Notes: generated by a model from the sequence alone, not told the origin. A stretch of 54,605 bases of DNA from Cellulosimicrobium marinum (GCF_020551945.1 NZ_JAJBZH010000003.1:194679-249283), one strand, 5' to 3'; positions 27,344 to 36,756 are shown, counted from the stretch's first letter. A program made the numbers and translations.

Positions 27344-29152
27344 TCACTGGGCGCGGACCCACTGCTCCGCGTTCCAGACGACCGTGCTCTGCGTCGCGGT
27401 GTCGCGGACGTTCTGCAGCTGCGAGTTGTACGCCACCACACCCGGGTGCGCGAACACCGGGATGCCGAACAGCGTGTCCCAGAGCTGCTTCTCGATGATC
27501 TTCGTCTGCTCGAGGTGCACCTCGGGGTCGACGGACGACGCGAGAGCGTCCCACGCCTCGTCGACGACCGGGTCGCTGTACTCGCCGTAGTTCTGCGGCT
27601 GACCCGTCGCGTAGATGTTCTGGCCCGACGCGATCTGGCCCGAGCCGGCCCACGCGAAGAGCGCGACCTCGTAGTCACCGTTCGGCAGGACGTTGTCGAA
27701 GAAGTCCTCCGCGCCGATGTCCTGGATCTCGAAGCCGGCCTGGTCACAGCTCGACTTGATGAGGGCGACCTCGTCGCTGCGGCGCGGGTTCGGCGCCGAG
27801 TAGCCGATGCGGACCTGGACGGGCGTCTCGACGCCGGCCTCCTCGATCTTCGCCTGCGCACCCTCGATGTCGACCTCGTCGTAGCGGCCGTCGTACGACG
27901 CCTCGACGACCTCGGCGTAGTCCTCCTGGAACGGGAAGACCTCGCGGGCGTTCATGACCTCGGCGTCGGGGTTGATCGGCGCGATGAGGTTGTCGATGAT
28001 CTGCTGGCGCGGCACGCACATGGCGAACGCCTCGCGCAGCGGCAGGCTGTCCGCGAAGACGTTGCCCTCGCGGAAGTTGAAGTCGAGGTGCTCCCACGTG
28101 AGCGACGAACCCGTGACGACGGTGACCGAGTCGCCGATCGCCTCGAGCTGGCCGAGCGTGTCGACCGTGGCCTGCGGCTCGATGACGTCGAGGTCACCGT
28201 TCTGCAGGGCCTGGACGTGCGTGTCGGCCGCGGTGAAGCGGAACGTCAGCTCGTTCGTCGCGGCAGGGGTGCCCCAGAAGTTCTCGTTCGCGACGAGGGT
28301 CAGGGACTGGCCGGCGGTCCAGCCGTTCTCCTTGAACGTGTACGGGCCGGACGACGGCACGAGCGCCGCGTCGGGCAGCTCGCCCGGCGTCGGCGACAGC
28401 CAGCCGGTGTTCCAGAACTCGGCGAGCGGGCCGAGCTTCGCGTAGTCGAGGTCACGGACGGCCGTGACGAGCTCCTCGGTCGTCATGCCCGCCTGCTCGG
28501 CGGCCACGTGCGCCGGCATCGGCGCCTCGACCTGGATCTCCCAGTCCGCGTACACGACGGGGTAGTCGAGCGTGAACTGCTTGCCCTCGGCGTCACCCTG
28601 CGGGCCCTCGGGGACGTACTCGCCGTAGGTCAGGCCGGAGACGTGGTTGAACAGCGGCGTCGCCTCGTCGTCCTCGGTGGGGACGGCCTGGGCGGCCCAG
28701 CTCAGCACGAAGTCGGCCACGGTGACGTCGGTGCCGTCGGACCACTTCGCGTCGTCGTTGATCGTGTAGGTGACCTGCAGCGGGTCCTCGTTCGTGACCT
28801 CGTACGAGCCGAAGGACTCGTCGTGGCAGATGGTGCCGTCGACACCGAAGTACCAGAAACCGCCGAGGATGCGCTCGGTCACGACGCTGTTGTACGTCGA
28901 GTACGTCTCGGGGGTCACGGTGTTGTAGCCGAGGAACTCGTCCTCACCCACGGAGAACGAGACGGTGTCCGCCGCCGTCTCCGTCACACCGGTGTCCTGC
29001 TTGCAGGGGTCGTCCGGGTCCGCCTCGGCAGCCGAGGTGGTCTCCGTCGACTCCGGCTCCTCGTCGTTGCCCGCGGGGCTCGTGCACGCTGAGAACAGCA
29101 GTGCCCCCGTGGCCGCCACCGCGATGGCGGCGCTCGTGCGCCTGATCTTCAA
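27344..29152 (-). CDS. dppA: Peptide ABC transporter substrate-binding lipoprotein (family 5)
   Basis: A 602-residue SBP_bac_5 lipoprotein that captures peptides for DppBC-DF. The signal peptide is KIRRTSAAIAVAATGALLFS with the lipidated Cys in FSAC, followed by an acidic Glu/Thr/Ser linker. Family blocks include YTINDDAKWSDGTDVTVADF and VPSSGPYTFKENGW. Start is TTG 29152, chosen because GGAGGAGGA lies directly before it and it begins the signal peptide; no ATG is available nearby. First gene of the operon, behind a 413-nt region with CRP-like and palindromic sites. The ligand could also be a non-peptide solute, since the family is broad. Confidence 0.93.
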   Translation of the reverse strand: MKIRRTSAAIAVAATGALLFSACTSPAGNDEEPESTETTSAAEADPDDPCKQDTGVTETAADTVSFSVGEDEFLGYNTVTPETYSTYNSVVTERILGGFWYFGVDGTICHDESFGSYEVTNEDPLQVTYTINDDAKWSDGTDVTVADFVLSWAAQAVPTEDDEATPLFNHVSGLTYGEYVPEGPQGDAEGKQFTLDYPVVYADWEIQVEAPMPAHVAAEQAGMTTEELVTAVRDLDYAKLGPLAEFWNTGWLSPTPGELPDAALVPSSGPYTFKENGWTAGQSLTLVANENFWGTPAATNELTFRFTAADTHVQALQNGDLDVIEPQATVDTLGQLEAIGDSVTVVTGSSLTWEHLDFNFREGNVFADSLPLREAFAMCVPRQQIIDNLIAPINPDAEVMNAREVFPFQEDYAEVVEASYDGRYDEVDIEGAQAKIEEAGVETPVQVRIGYSAPNPRRSDEVALIKSSCDQAGFEIQDIGAEDFFDNVLPNGDYEVALFAWAGSGQIASGQNIYATGQPQNYGEYSDPVVDEAWDALASSVDPEVHLEQTKIIEKQLWDTLFGIPVFAHPGVVAYNSQLQNVRDTATQSTVVWNAEQWVRAQ

Positions 29153-29368
29153 TGTTCCTCCTCCAAGGGATGGTGGGCACGGTCGCAGGGCGTCAGATCG
29201 CCCCCCGCCCGCCCCGACGCGCACGTCCCGGATGTGAGCCGGCGCACGCGGTCGGGCACGCCCACCACGGTTTCAGGCAACGGTACCTACCAACTTGCGA
29301 AGGATCTCCGGAGTGCCCCCTTGCGGAGGTCGATCGTTACCGAGTTGATACTGGCCGGTACGGGCCGT

Positions 29369-29392
29369 TTCCGAGCGGATATCCGGCCGAAA
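29369..29392. promoter_or_regulatory. Imperfect palindrome, possible operator
   Basis: Centred between 29380 and 29381; 9 of 12 base pairs match, with the perfect core CGGATATCCG (29376-29385) and outer TT/AA ends. The size resembles LacI- or TetR-type operators. It would act on the dpp operon. Confidence 0.35.
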
Positions 29393-29420
29393 CAGCGCGG
29401 TTACGCGGCCCCCGCGGCGG

Positions 29421-29436
29421 CGTGACCCACCTCACG
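29421..29436. promoter_or_regulatory. CRP-like palindrome upstream of dppA
   Basis: CGTGA-N6-TCACG, a perfect inverted repeat with the CRP/GlxR half-site spacing, about 270 nt upstream of the dppA start. Confidence 0.35.
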
Positions 29437-29565
29437 TCTCACCATGCGACGAGCGCTCGGGAGCCCTGCGGACCCCGGCGCCGGTCCCGAGGACGTGGGG
29501 GTTCATTCACCGGATCGCGTCGGCGTGCGGCAGTGTGCGCGCAGTCGAAGGAGGCCGGGACCTGA

Positions 29566-30393
29566 TCAGAGCCCCAGGTCGCGCGCGAGCCCCTCGAACC
29601 AACGCTTCTGATACTCGGGCAGGTCGCTTCGCAGTGCGAACTCGGTGCCCTGCACGACGAAGTCGCGGCTCCATACGCCCGCTGTCACGAGCCCGGGAAC
29701 GACGACGGTTCGAAGCGGACGGTCGCCTTCGTGTCGATCACGCTGGGCCAGCGACGCTCCGTCGACGCCCGGCGTGGTGAAGATGCGGCGAAACAGCTCA
29801 TCCGTCACCTTCGGCCGCGCGAGCAGCCATCGAAGCAACGGCCGGCCCGGATCGGCCGTCAAGCCGCTGAAGAGCATGAGGACCGCGCCGTCGTGACGCG
29901 GAGGATCGACGAGACCTTCTTCGACCCACTCGTACATCACTCCCCGACCGGCGTTGCGGTCCCAGTGCTTCGGGTTGGACCGGAAGTCCGCCGACCACTG
30001 CTCGAGGAACACCGACAGGTCCTCTCGGAACAGCGCCGGGTACACCGACCGGGCGAAGCCTTTGCCCAGAGGAATCGGCCAGACCTTCGCTGCCCGGGCG
30101 GGTGGTCGTGCTGCGAGCAGAACTGTCGTCGCGGAATCCCAGTGCCCCATGGTGATCGCACCGTCCCACGCGTCGACGAACTGCGCGTGGCCGCCGGGGT
30201 AGTCCTCGCGAAGGGTGCGGAGCCAGCCCGACGCCGTCGACCCGAACTGCACGCTCAGGATCGCTCGGGCCTGCGCCACGAGCGGCGCGCAGAGCGTGGG
30301 GCGCGCGTGCGGGTCGGCAGCCACGAGGACAGCGACGAGCTCGTCGCGCTGGCCGGCGGAGAGGAGCGCTCTGAGCGTCTGGGTCGTGGTCAC
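29566..30393 (-). CDS. Hypothetical protein, atypical composition
   Basis: About 275 residues, soluble by appearance, without signal peptide or membrane helix. It starts helical (LRALLSAGQRDELVAVLVAA) and includes WLRTLREDYPGGHAQFVDAWD, GHWDSATTVLLAARPP and the C-terminal EYQKRWFEGLARDLGL. I do not recognise the family. Base composition is clearly lower in GC (about 65% by eye against 73-75% around it), and third positions are less GC-biased, so recent acquisition is likely. GTG 30393 is the best start; the longer frame to 30477 runs into ychF. It could be a fragment of a larger helical-repeat protein. Confidence 0.7.
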   Translation of the reverse strand: MTTTQTLRALLSAGQRDELVAVLVAADPHARPTLCAPLVAQARAILSVQFGSTASGWLRTLREDYPGGHAQFVDAWDGAITMGHWDSATTVLLAARPPARAAKVWPIPLGKGFARSVYPALFREDLSVFLEQWSADFRSNPKHWDRNAGRGVMYEWVEEGLVDPPRHDGAVLMLFSGLTADPGRPLLRWLLARPKVTDELFRRIFTTPGVDGASLAQRDRHEGDRPLRTVVVPGLVTAGVWSRDFVVQGTEFALRSDLPEYQKRWFEGLARDLGL

Positions 30394-30445
30394 GCGCCCA
30401 CCGACCCGGCTCCACCGGCGACGGCTTCGGAGCGGAGCGGCAGCG

Positions 30446-31531
30446 TCATACGTTGAAGCGGAACTCCACGACGTCACCGTCGGCCATGACGTAGTCCTTG
30501 CCCTCGACGCGCGCCTTGCCCGCGGCGCGGGCGGCCTGGACGGACCCTGTCTCGACGAGGTCGTCGAAGGAGACCACCTCGGCCTTGATGAAGCCGCGCT
30601 CGAAGTCAGTGTGGATGACGCCCGCCGCCTGCGGGGCGGTCCAGCCCTTGCGGATGGTCCACGCGCGGGACTCCTTGGGGCCGGCGGTGAGGTAGGTCTG
30701 GAGTCCGAGGGTGTCGAAGCCGACGCGGGCGAGCTGGTCGAGCCCGGCCTCGGTCTGGCCCGTCTCCGCGAGCATCTCGCGCGCCTCGTCGGGCTCGAGC
30801 TCGACGAGCTCGGACTCGAACTTCGCGTCGAGGAAGATCGCGTGCGCGGGCGCGACGAGCGCGCGCAGCCGGTCCTGCATGGCGTCGTCGGCCAGCCCGG
30901 CGTCGTCGGTGTTGAAGACGTAGATGAAGGGCTTGGCGGTGAGGAGCTGCAGGCTCGCGACGTCCGCGAGGTCGAGCCCGGCGGCTGCCGCGCCCTGGAA
31001 GAGGGTGGTGCCCTGCTCGAGGACCGACTGCGCCTTCTGCGCCGCGGCGAGCAGCGCGGCGTCGCCCTTCTTGATCTTGACCTCCTTCTCGAGGCGCGGC
31101 AGCGTCTTCTCGAGCGTCTGGAGGTCGGCGAGCACGAGCTCGGTGCTGATGGTCTCGATGTCGCCCTCGGCGTCGACCGACCCCTCGACGCGCACGACGT
31201 CCGGGTCGGAGAACACGCGGGTCACCTGGCAGATGGCGTCGGCCTCGCGGATGTTCGCGAGGAACTTGTTGCCGAGCCCCTCCCCCTCGCTCGCGCCCTT
31301 GACGATGCCCGCGATGTCGACGAACGACACCGTCGCGGGCAGGATCTTCTGGCTGCCGAAGATCTCCGCGAGCTTGTCGAGCCGCGCGTCGGGCAGCGGC
31401 ACGACGCCCACGTTCGGGTCGATCGTGGCGAACGGGTAGTTCGCCGCGAGGACCTGGTTGCGCGTGAGGGCGTTGAAGAGGGTGGACTTGCCGACGTTGG
31501 GCAGGCCGACGATGCCGATAGTGAGAGCCAC
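30446..31531 (-). CDS. ychF: Redox-regulated ATPase YchF (Obg family)
   Basis: A 361-residue P-loop protein of the OLA1/YchF group, which prefers ATP and binds ribosomes. It opens with TIGIVGLPNVGKSTLFNALT, then PFATIDPNVG and VDIAGIVKGASEGEGLGNKF, the altered NTDD in place of the usual NKxD specificity motif, and the C-terminal TGS-like domain (KGWTAPQAAGVIHTDFERGF). Start is GTG 31531. TAGGAT stands 8 nt upstream, so the mRNA may be leaderless. A hairpin separates it from the exporter genes upstream. Confidence 0.96.
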   Translation of the reverse strand: MALTIGIVGLPNVGKSTLFNALTRNQVLAANYPFATIDPNVGVVPLPDARLDKLAEIFGSQKILPATVSFVDIAGIVKGASEGEGLGNKFLANIREADAICQVTRVFSDPDVVRVEGSVDAEGDIETISTELVLADLQTLEKTLPRLEKEVKIKKGDAALLAAAQKAQSVLEQGTTLFQGAAAAGLDLADVASLQLLTAKPFIYVFNTDDAGLADDAMQDRLRALVAPAHAIFLDAKFESELVELEPDEAREMLAETGQTEAGLDQLARVGFDTLGLQTYLTAGPKESRAWTIRKGWTAPQAAGVIHTDFERGFIKAEVVSFDDLVETGSVQAARAAGKARVEGKDYVMADGDVVEFRFNV

Positions 31532-31539
31532 GGGCCACC

Positions 31540-31545
31540 ATCCTA
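31540..31545 (-). promoter_or_regulatory. ychF -10 box, leaderless type
   Basis: TAGGAT on the minus strand, separated from the ychF GTG by 8 nt, which would place the transcription start at or near the start codon. Confidence 0.5.
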
Positions 31546-31570
31546 CGGGGGCCCGGCGACCGGGCCCCCG
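31546..31570. terminator. GC hairpin between exporter permease and ychF
   Basis: A perfect 10-bp stem (31546-31555 with 31561-31570, 5-nt loop) 6 nt after the permease stop. No U-tract. It probably ends the exporter transcript; its base partly overlaps the ychF promoter region. Confidence 0.5.
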
Positions 31571-31576
31571 ATCGAC

Positions 31577-33163
31577 TCAGGCGTAGGACACGACGCGCTG
31601 GAGCAGCTCGGGCGCGCGTCGGTCGTAGACCCGTGCCCCCCAGCGCACGCCCAGCACGAGCACGACGACCCCGAGCACCGGGCCGACGACGAGCGTCACC
31701 CAGCCGAGGACCGCCTGGGGCAGCACGACCGCGAGCACGCCGGGCACGAGGAACGGCAGGGTCAGGGCGAGGACGAGGACCATGGCGACGCCCTGGGCGA
31801 CGAGCGTCGCCATCGCCGCGCCCTGGGGCTGCTTGAACGGGCTGTCGCCGGGCTTCGGCACGGGGTACAGCAGGCGGGCCGACGACGCGCTCGAGACTCC
31901 CGTGGACACGAGCAGCGTGCCGAGGGTGAGCCCGAGCAGGGCAGGCAGCGCGTCCCAGCGGTCCGCGACCGCGACCGACGCGAGGGCGAACGCCACGGTC
32001 ACCGGGACACCGCCCACGAGCACGGGGATCGCACGACCCCAGCGGTCCGCACGCCCGCTCACGCCCGTCGACACGTGCAGCGCGAACGCGGTGTGGTCGT
32101 AGGCGACGTCGGCCGAGATGGCGAACCCGAGGATCCATGCCGTGAGGGGGCCCAGGACGAGGAGCACGTCCGACCCGGAGCCACCGCCGAGGACGAAGAG
32201 GACGACGGGGATGAGCGGGACGACGGCGATCGAGCCGGAGTAGCGCGGGTCGCGCAACCAGTAGGTGGCCGTCCGCGCGGCGACCGCGCCGGTCGGCGTC
32301 GCGGGGAACCGGGAGAAGAGACCGAGGCCCTTGCCCCGGCCTCCGCCGCCCGAGGTCGGCGGGGTCACGAGGGCGCGCGCGAGCGCGCGGTCCCACACGA
32401 CCCAGGCGACCGCGAGGGTCCCGAGCGCGACGGCGAGGCGGGCGAGCGCGAGGCCCCACGCGCCGTCGTGCACCGCGGCCCCGATCCCCCACGGTGCGCC
32501 GAAGGGCGTCCAGGCCGCGACGTCCGCGAGACCGAGGACGAGCTCGCGCACGGCGTCGCCGTCCACGGGGCCGTCGCCCATCCGCGACGCGAACCACCCG
32601 AACGCGGGGCCGACGAGCACGAGCGGCACGAACGCGGCGATCGTCACGACCTCGCGGTAGCGGCGCGACTCGAGCAGGGGCGCGAGCGCCGTGGTGGTGG
32701 CGCGCGACCCGACCACGCACAGCGCGAGCGCCAGCACCGCGCCGACGAGCGCCGCGAGGAGCGCGAGCGGCGTGCGCCACCATGCGAGCGAGACGCCGAG
32801 GGCCGACAGCCCGGTCGCGATGCCCGGGATCGAGATCGTGCCCGCCACGGCGAGGCCCGCGAGGAGCCGGCGCTGCGGGATGCCGAACAGCACGAACCGC
32901 TGCGGGTCGAGCGTCGCGTCGACGCCGAACGCGAAGAGCGGGACGACCCACCACGCGAGCACCACGACGGCGCCCGCGAGGACGGTGACCGCGCCCGCGA
33001 GCACGGGGTCCTCGGTCCCGAGGACGACCATCCCCACGACGACCATGCCCACGACGAACAGCCCGTAGAGGGCGCCGAGGACGAACCCGATCGTCTGCCA
33101 CGCGCTCCGGCGGAACGCGTTGGCCATGAGGGTCAGCTTGAGCCTGACGAACTGCGCAACCAT
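31577..33163 (-). CDS. ABC-2-like exporter permease
   Basis: A 528-residue membrane protein with about twelve hydrophobic helices. It begins MVAQFVRLKLTLMANAFRRS, an amphipathic N-terminus common in this actinobacterial exporter family. It carries WWVVPLFAFGVDATLDPQRF and ARTATYWLRDPRYSGSIAVV in cytoplasmic stretches. Start ATG 33163 has GGAGGGG upstream and lies inside the last 31 nt of the ATPase gene, so the two are translationally coupled. The substrate is unknown; similar pairs are usually annotated only as putative ABC exporters. Confidence 0.88.
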   Translation of the reverse strand: MVAQFVRLKLTLMANAFRRSAWQTIGFVLGALYGLFVVGMVVVGMVVLGTEDPVLAGAVTVLAGAVVVLAWWVVPLFAFGVDATLDPQRFVLFGIPQRRLLAGLAVAGTISIPGIATGLSALGVSLAWWRTPLALLAALVGAVLALALCVVGSRATTTALAPLLESRRYREVVTIAAFVPLVLVGPAFGWFASRMGDGPVDGDAVRELVLGLADVAAWTPFGAPWGIGAAVHDGAWGLALARLAVALGTLAVAWVVWDRALARALVTPPTSGGGGRGKGLGLFSRFPATPTGAVAARTATYWLRDPRYSGSIAVVPLIPVVLFVLGGGSGSDVLLVLGPLTAWILGFAISADVAYDHTAFALHVSTGVSGRADRWGRAIPVLVGGVPVTVAFALASVAVADRWDALPALLGLTLGTLLVSTGVSSASSARLLYPVPKPGDSPFKQPQGAAMATLVAQGVAMVLVLALTLPFLVPGVLAVVLPQAVLGWVTLVVGPVLGVVVLVLGVRWGARVYDRRAPELLQRVVSYA

Positions 33164-34026
33164 GCGAGCCCCTCCGTGCTCTGGCGACCGCCGACGAGGT
33201 CGACGAACCGGTCCTCGAGGCTCTGCGCTCCGCGCACCTCGTCCACGGTGCCCGCGGCGAGCACGTGCCCGCCCGCGACCACCGCGACGTGGTCGCACAT
33301 GCGCTGCACGAGGTCCATGACGTGCGACGACACGACGACCGTGCCGCCGGAGCGCACGTAGTCGGCGAGGATGTCGCGGATGTTGGCCGCGGAGACGGGG
33401 TCGACGGCCTCGAACGGCTCGTCGAGCACGAGCACCTGCGGCGCGTGGATGAGCGCGGTGGCGAGCGCGATCTTCTTCGTCATGCCCGCCGAGTAGTCCA
33501 CGACGAACGTGTTCGCGTCCTTCGCGAGGTCGAGCGCGGCGAGCAGCTCGGTCGTGCGCTCGGCCACGGTGTCGCGGTCCATGCCGCGCAGCAGGCCCGC
33601 GTAGGTGATGAGCTGCGCGCCGGTGAGACGGTCGAACAGGCGCACCCCGTCGGGGAGGACGCCGAGGCGTCGCTTGCCCGCGGCCGGGTCGGCCCAGACG
33701 TCCGTGCCCAGCACGTGCGCCGAGCCGAAGTCGGGGCGCAGGAGACCCGTCGCCATGGAGAGCGTCGTCGTCTTGCCGGCGCCGTTGGGCCCCACGAGGC
33801 CGTAGAACGAGCCCGCCGGGACGTCGAGGTCCACCCCCGAGACGGCGACCTTCTCGCCGAACCGCTTCCACAGCCCGCGCAGGGACAGGGCGGCGGCGAG
33901 GTCCGGCGGGGCGGCGGGCGCTGCGCCGGGCGCCGCTGCGGGCACCTGGGCCGCGGGGGCGGGGACCGCGCCCGCGACCGGGGAGGTCGGCGGCGTGCCC
34001 GGTGGGACGTGCGTGGGGTCGGCCAT
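33133..34026 (-). CDS. ABC-2 type exporter ATPase
   Basis: A 297-residue ATPase: after an Ala/Pro-rich N-terminal tail of about 45 residues come Walker A GPNGAGKTTTL, Q-loop region LGVLPDGVRLFDRLT, the signature in place of LSGGQ read as YSAGMTKKI, Walker B VLVLDEPFEAVD and the switch His in VSSHV. The CcmA/DrrA-like form fits the partner permease at 31577-33163. ATG 34026 is chosen; TAGGTT 7 nt before it suggests a leaderless mRNA. An upstream TTG would add three residues only. Confidence 0.92.
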   Translation of the reverse strand: MADPTHVPPGTPPTSPVAGAVPAPAAQVPAAAPGAAPAAPPDLAAALSLRGLWKRFGEKVAVSGVDLDVPAGSFYGLVGPNGAGKTTTLSMATGLLRPDFGSAHVLGTDVWADPAAGKRRLGVLPDGVRLFDRLTGAQLITYAGLLRGMDRDTVAERTTELLAALDLAKDANTFVVDYSAGMTKKIALATALIHAPQVLVLDEPFEAVDPVSAANIRDILADYVRSGGTVVVSSHVMDLVQRMCDHVAVVAGGHVLAAGTVDEVRGAQSLEDRFVDLVGGRQSTEGLAWLRSSSGSS

Positions 34027-34033
34027 GGCGTCC

Positions 34034-34039
34034 AACCTA
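34034..34039 (-). promoter_or_regulatory. Exporter operon -10 box, leaderless type
   Basis: TAGGTT on the minus strand, 7 nt before the ATG at 34026. The 107-nt gap to rmuC is divergent. Confidence 0.45.
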
Positions 34040-34133
34040 ACGGTGAGGTCCGACGCCGCGGGGTGCGTTTTGTCACGGACCGTCCCGGCGTGGGTGCCGC
34101 GGTCGTGTCGGTGCGCCGTGGGAGGGTGCCGAC

Positions 34134-35663
34134 ATGGACTCCTGGGCGCTCTTCTCCGTGGGACTCGTGCTGGGGCTCGTCGTCGGCGCGGTGCTCGTCC
34201 TCGCCGTCCGCCGCGCGTCGCCCGACGCCGCGACCGCCGAGGTCCGCCGGCTCACCGACCTGCTGGGGCGGGCGCAGGACGAGGCCGCGCGCGGTGCGGG
34301 CCTCGCCCAGCGGCTCGAGGCCGAGCGGGAGGGGTACGAGCGCCAGATCGGCGCGGAGCGCGAGGCGTTCGTGCGCCAGCTCGCCGCGGCCGAGCGCAGC
34401 GCCGACGAACGCCTGGACGCCGCACGCGCGGCCCACGAGCAGCAGCTCGAGGACCTGCGCCGCGCCTCGGAGCGGCGGGTCGCCGAGGTCACGGGCGACC
34501 ACCGCCGGCTCGAGGCCCAGTTCGAGGCGTTGTCGCAGCGTGCGCTCGCCGCCACCTCGGAGCAGTTCCTCGTGCACGCGGAGGAGCGGCTGCGCCGCAG
34601 CCACGAGACCGGCGCGGCCGAGCTCGCGAAGCGCGAGCAGGCCGTGCGCACCCTCGTCGAGCCGCTGTCACGCACCCTGGAGCAGATGCGCACGGAGGTG
34701 GCGGCCGCGGAGAAGGCGCGCGCGGCGGGCCACTCGGCGCTCTCGGAGCACCTGCGCCAGCTCTCCGAGGCGAGCGCCGAGCTGCGCACCGGCACCCACG
34801 ACCTCGTCACCGCGCTGCGCTCCTCCCAGACCCGCGGCGCGTGGGGCGAGCTGCAGCTGCGGCGGGTCGTCGAGGCCGCAGGCATGCTCTCCCGCGTCGA
34901 CTTCACCGAGCAGGCGCACGTGACGACCGAGGACGGCGCCCTGCGACCGGACATGGTGGTGCACCTCGCGGGCGGCAAGAACGTCGTGGTCGACTCGAAG
35001 GTCGCGTTCCTCGGCTACCTGGAGGCCCAGCAGGCGACCGACGCCACCGTGCGGGAGGCGCGCCTCGACGCGCACGTGCGGCACATGGTCAAGCACGTCG
35101 ACGACCTCGCGTCCAAGCGCTACTGGTCGCAGTTCAGCCCGACGCCCGAGTTCGTGGTGATGTTCGTGCCCGCCGAACCCTTCCTCGCCGCGGCCGTCGA
35201 GCGACGCCCCGACCTGCTCGAGTACGCGATGCGCAGTAACGTCATCGTCGCGACGCCGATGACGCTCGTCGCCCTGCTGCGGACCGTCGCGTACGCGTGG
35301 CAGCAGGAGGCCGTCACCGACAACGCGCACGAGGTCCTGCGCGCGGGCAAGGAGCTCCACTCGCGGCTCGTGACGACCGCGCGGCACGTGACCAAGCTCG
35401 GCCGGTCCCTGAGCACGGCGACGAAGGACTTCAACGTCTTCGTCGGGTCGCTCGAGACCCGGGTGCTGCCACAGGCCCGGCGCATGGTGGACCTCGACGT
35501 CGTCGACGAGTCGGAGCGCATCGAACGGGTGCGCGTCGTCGAGGAGGTCCCGCGCCCGCTCACGCAGCCCGAGCTCGTCGCGGCGGCCGCGGACGCCGTC
35601 GTCGCGATCGACGACCGGTCCTCGGACGACGACCGCGAGGACCCGCAGCAGGCGTTCGCCTGA
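34134..35663 (+). CDS. rmuC: DNA recombination protein RmuC
   Basis: A 509-residue member of the RmuC family, linked to limiting inversions at short repeats. One N-terminal helix (LFSVGLVLGLVVGAVLVLAV, residues 6-25) anchors it. A coiled coil follows to about residue 230 (Glu/Arg/Ala heptads), then the nuclease-like core (SSQTRGAWGELQLRRVVEAA, RPDMVVHLAGGKNVVVDSKV, FVPAEPFLAAA) and an acidic tail. ATG 34134 has GGAGG 8 nt upstream. It ends 31 nt from the convergent ispH stop; a direct repeat CGGGCGACCGG (35668-35678, 35684-35694) fills that gap. Confidence 0.95.
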   Translation: MDSWALFSVGLVLGLVVGAVLVLAVRRASPDAATAEVRRLTDLLGRAQDEAARGAGLAQRLEAEREGYERQIGAEREAFVRQLAAAERSADERLDAARAAHEQQLEDLRRASERRVAEVTGDHRRLEAQFEALSQRALAATSEQFLVHAEERLRRSHETGAAELAKREQAVRTLVEPLSRTLEQMRTEVAAAEKARAAGHSALSEHLRQLSEASAELRTGTHDLVTALRSSQTRGAWGELQLRRVVEAAGMLSRVDFTEQAHVTTEDGALRPDMVVHLAGGKNVVVDSKVAFLGYLEAQQATDATVREARLDAHVRHMVKHVDDLASKRYWSQFSPTPEFVVMFVPAEPFLAAAVERRPDLLEYAMRSNVIVATPMTLVALLRTVAYAWQQEAVTDNAHEVLRAGKELHSRLVTTARHVTKLGRSLSTATKDFNVFVGSLETRVLPQARRMVDLDVVDESERIERVRVVEEVPRPLTQPELVAAAADAVVAIDDRSSDDDREDPQQAFA

Positions 35664-35694
35664 GCCTCGGGCGACCGGAAACCCGGGCGACCGG

Positions 35695-36750
35695 TCAGAC
35701 GGGCTCGACGGACAGCGAGCGACGACCGCCGCGCGCGGGCCGGGCGCCGCCCGCACCCGCGAGGTCCGTGCGCAGCTCGCGCGGCAGGGAGAACATGAGG
35801 TCCTCCGTCGCGGTGCGCACCTCCTCGACCGTGTCGAACCCGTGGGACGCGAGGAGGGCCAGCACGTCGTCGACGAGGATCTCAGGCACCGAGGCGCCCG
35901 AGGTCACGCCGACGCTCGTCGCGCCGTCCAGCCACGCCGGGTCCACCTCGGCGGCGCGGTCCACGCGGTACGACGCGCGGGCGCCCGCCTGGAGCGCGAC
36001 CTCCACGAGACGCACCGAGTTCGAGGAGTTCGCGGAGCCGACGACGATGACGACGTCGGCGTCCGGCGCCAGCTTCTTCACGGCGACCTGACGGTTCTGC
36101 GTCGCATAGCAGATGTCGTCGCTCGGCGGGTCCTGGAGCGTGGGGAACTTCTCCCGCAGGCGACGCACGGTCTCCATGGTCTCGTCGACGGACAGGGTCG
36201 TCTGCGAGATCCACACGACCTTGTCGGGGTCGCGCACGACGACGTCGTCGACGTGGTCCGGGGAGTCGACGACCTGCACGTGGTCCGGCGCCTCGCCGGC
36301 GGTGCCCTCGACCTCCTCGTGGCCGGTGTGGCCGATGAGGAGGATGTCGTAGTCGTCCTTGGCGAAGCGCACGGCCTCCTTGTGCACCTTCGTCACGAGC
36401 GGGCACGTCGCGTCGATCGTGTCGAGGTTGCGCGCGGCGGCCGCGGCCTTGACCGCGGGCGAGACGCCGTGGGCGGAGAAGACGACGCGCGCGCCCTCGG
36501 GCACCTCGTCCGTCTCCTCGACGAAGATCGCGCCGCGCTCGCGCAGCGTCTCGACGACGTGCTTGTTGTGCACGATCTCCTTGCGCACGTACACGGGGGC
36601 GCCGTAGTGCTCGAGGGCCTTCTCCACCGCGACGACCGCGCGGTCGACCCCCGCGCAGTAGCCGCGCGGCGCAGCGAGCAGGACGCGCTTGGCGCCGGGG
36701 TGCGGGACGGTGGTCGCGGCGTCGGACGTGGGGGCGGGAGAGGCGCTCAC
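35695..36750 (-). CDS. ispH: 4-hydroxy-3-methylbut-2-enyl diphosphate reductase
   Basis: Last enzyme of the MEP isoprenoid pathway: an [4Fe-4S] protein that reduces HMBPP to IPP and DMAPP (351 aa). The three cluster cysteines are present in GYCAGVDRA (Cys32), [11 protein letters not shown] (about Cys116) and [11 protein letters not shown] (about Cys214). AHGVSP and [11 protein letters not shown] are the substrate-site blocks. The start is GTG 36750 ([12 protein letters not shown] after it). TAGACT lies exactly 6 nt upstream on the minus strand and no Shine-Dalgarno sequence is seen, so the mRNA is probably leaderless. Divergent from xseA. Confidence 0.97.
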   Translation of the reverse strand: MSASPAPTSDAATTVPHPGAKRVLLAAPRGYCAGVDRAVVAVEKALEHYGAPVYVRKEIVHNKHVVETLRERGAIFVEETDEVPEGARVVFSAHGVSPAVKAAAAARNLDTIDATCPLVTKVHKEAVRFAKDDYDILLIGHTGHEEVEGTAGEAPDHVQVVDSPDHVDDVVVRDPDKVVWISQTTLSVDETMETVRRLREKFPTLQDPPSDDICYATQNRQVAVKKLAPDADVVIVVGSANSSNSVRLVEVALQAGARASYRVDRAAEVDPAWLDGATSVGVTSGASVPEILVDDVLALLASHGFDTVEEVRTATEDLMFSLPRELRTDLAGAGGARPARGGRRSLSVEPV

Positions 36751-36756
36751 GCGACC

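Larger units (their letters stand above)
29153..29565. other. 413-nt intergenic region upstream of dppA
   Basis: No gene is seen. The base composition is more AT-rich than the surroundings. It holds an imperfect palindrome (29369-29392) and a CRP-like site (29421-29436). TAACGA at 29339-29334 on the minus strand is a possible but weak -10. Confidence 0.6.

Noticed and set aside
30215-33361. Open frame of 1048 codons on the plus strand
   Set aside because: Runs antisense through ychF and the exporter permease; the composition is a shadow of those genes.
34134-35663. Recombination function taken as a sign of a mobile element
   Set aside because: RmuC is a chromosomal housekeeping-type gene, and no integrase, transposase or attachment repeats are near.
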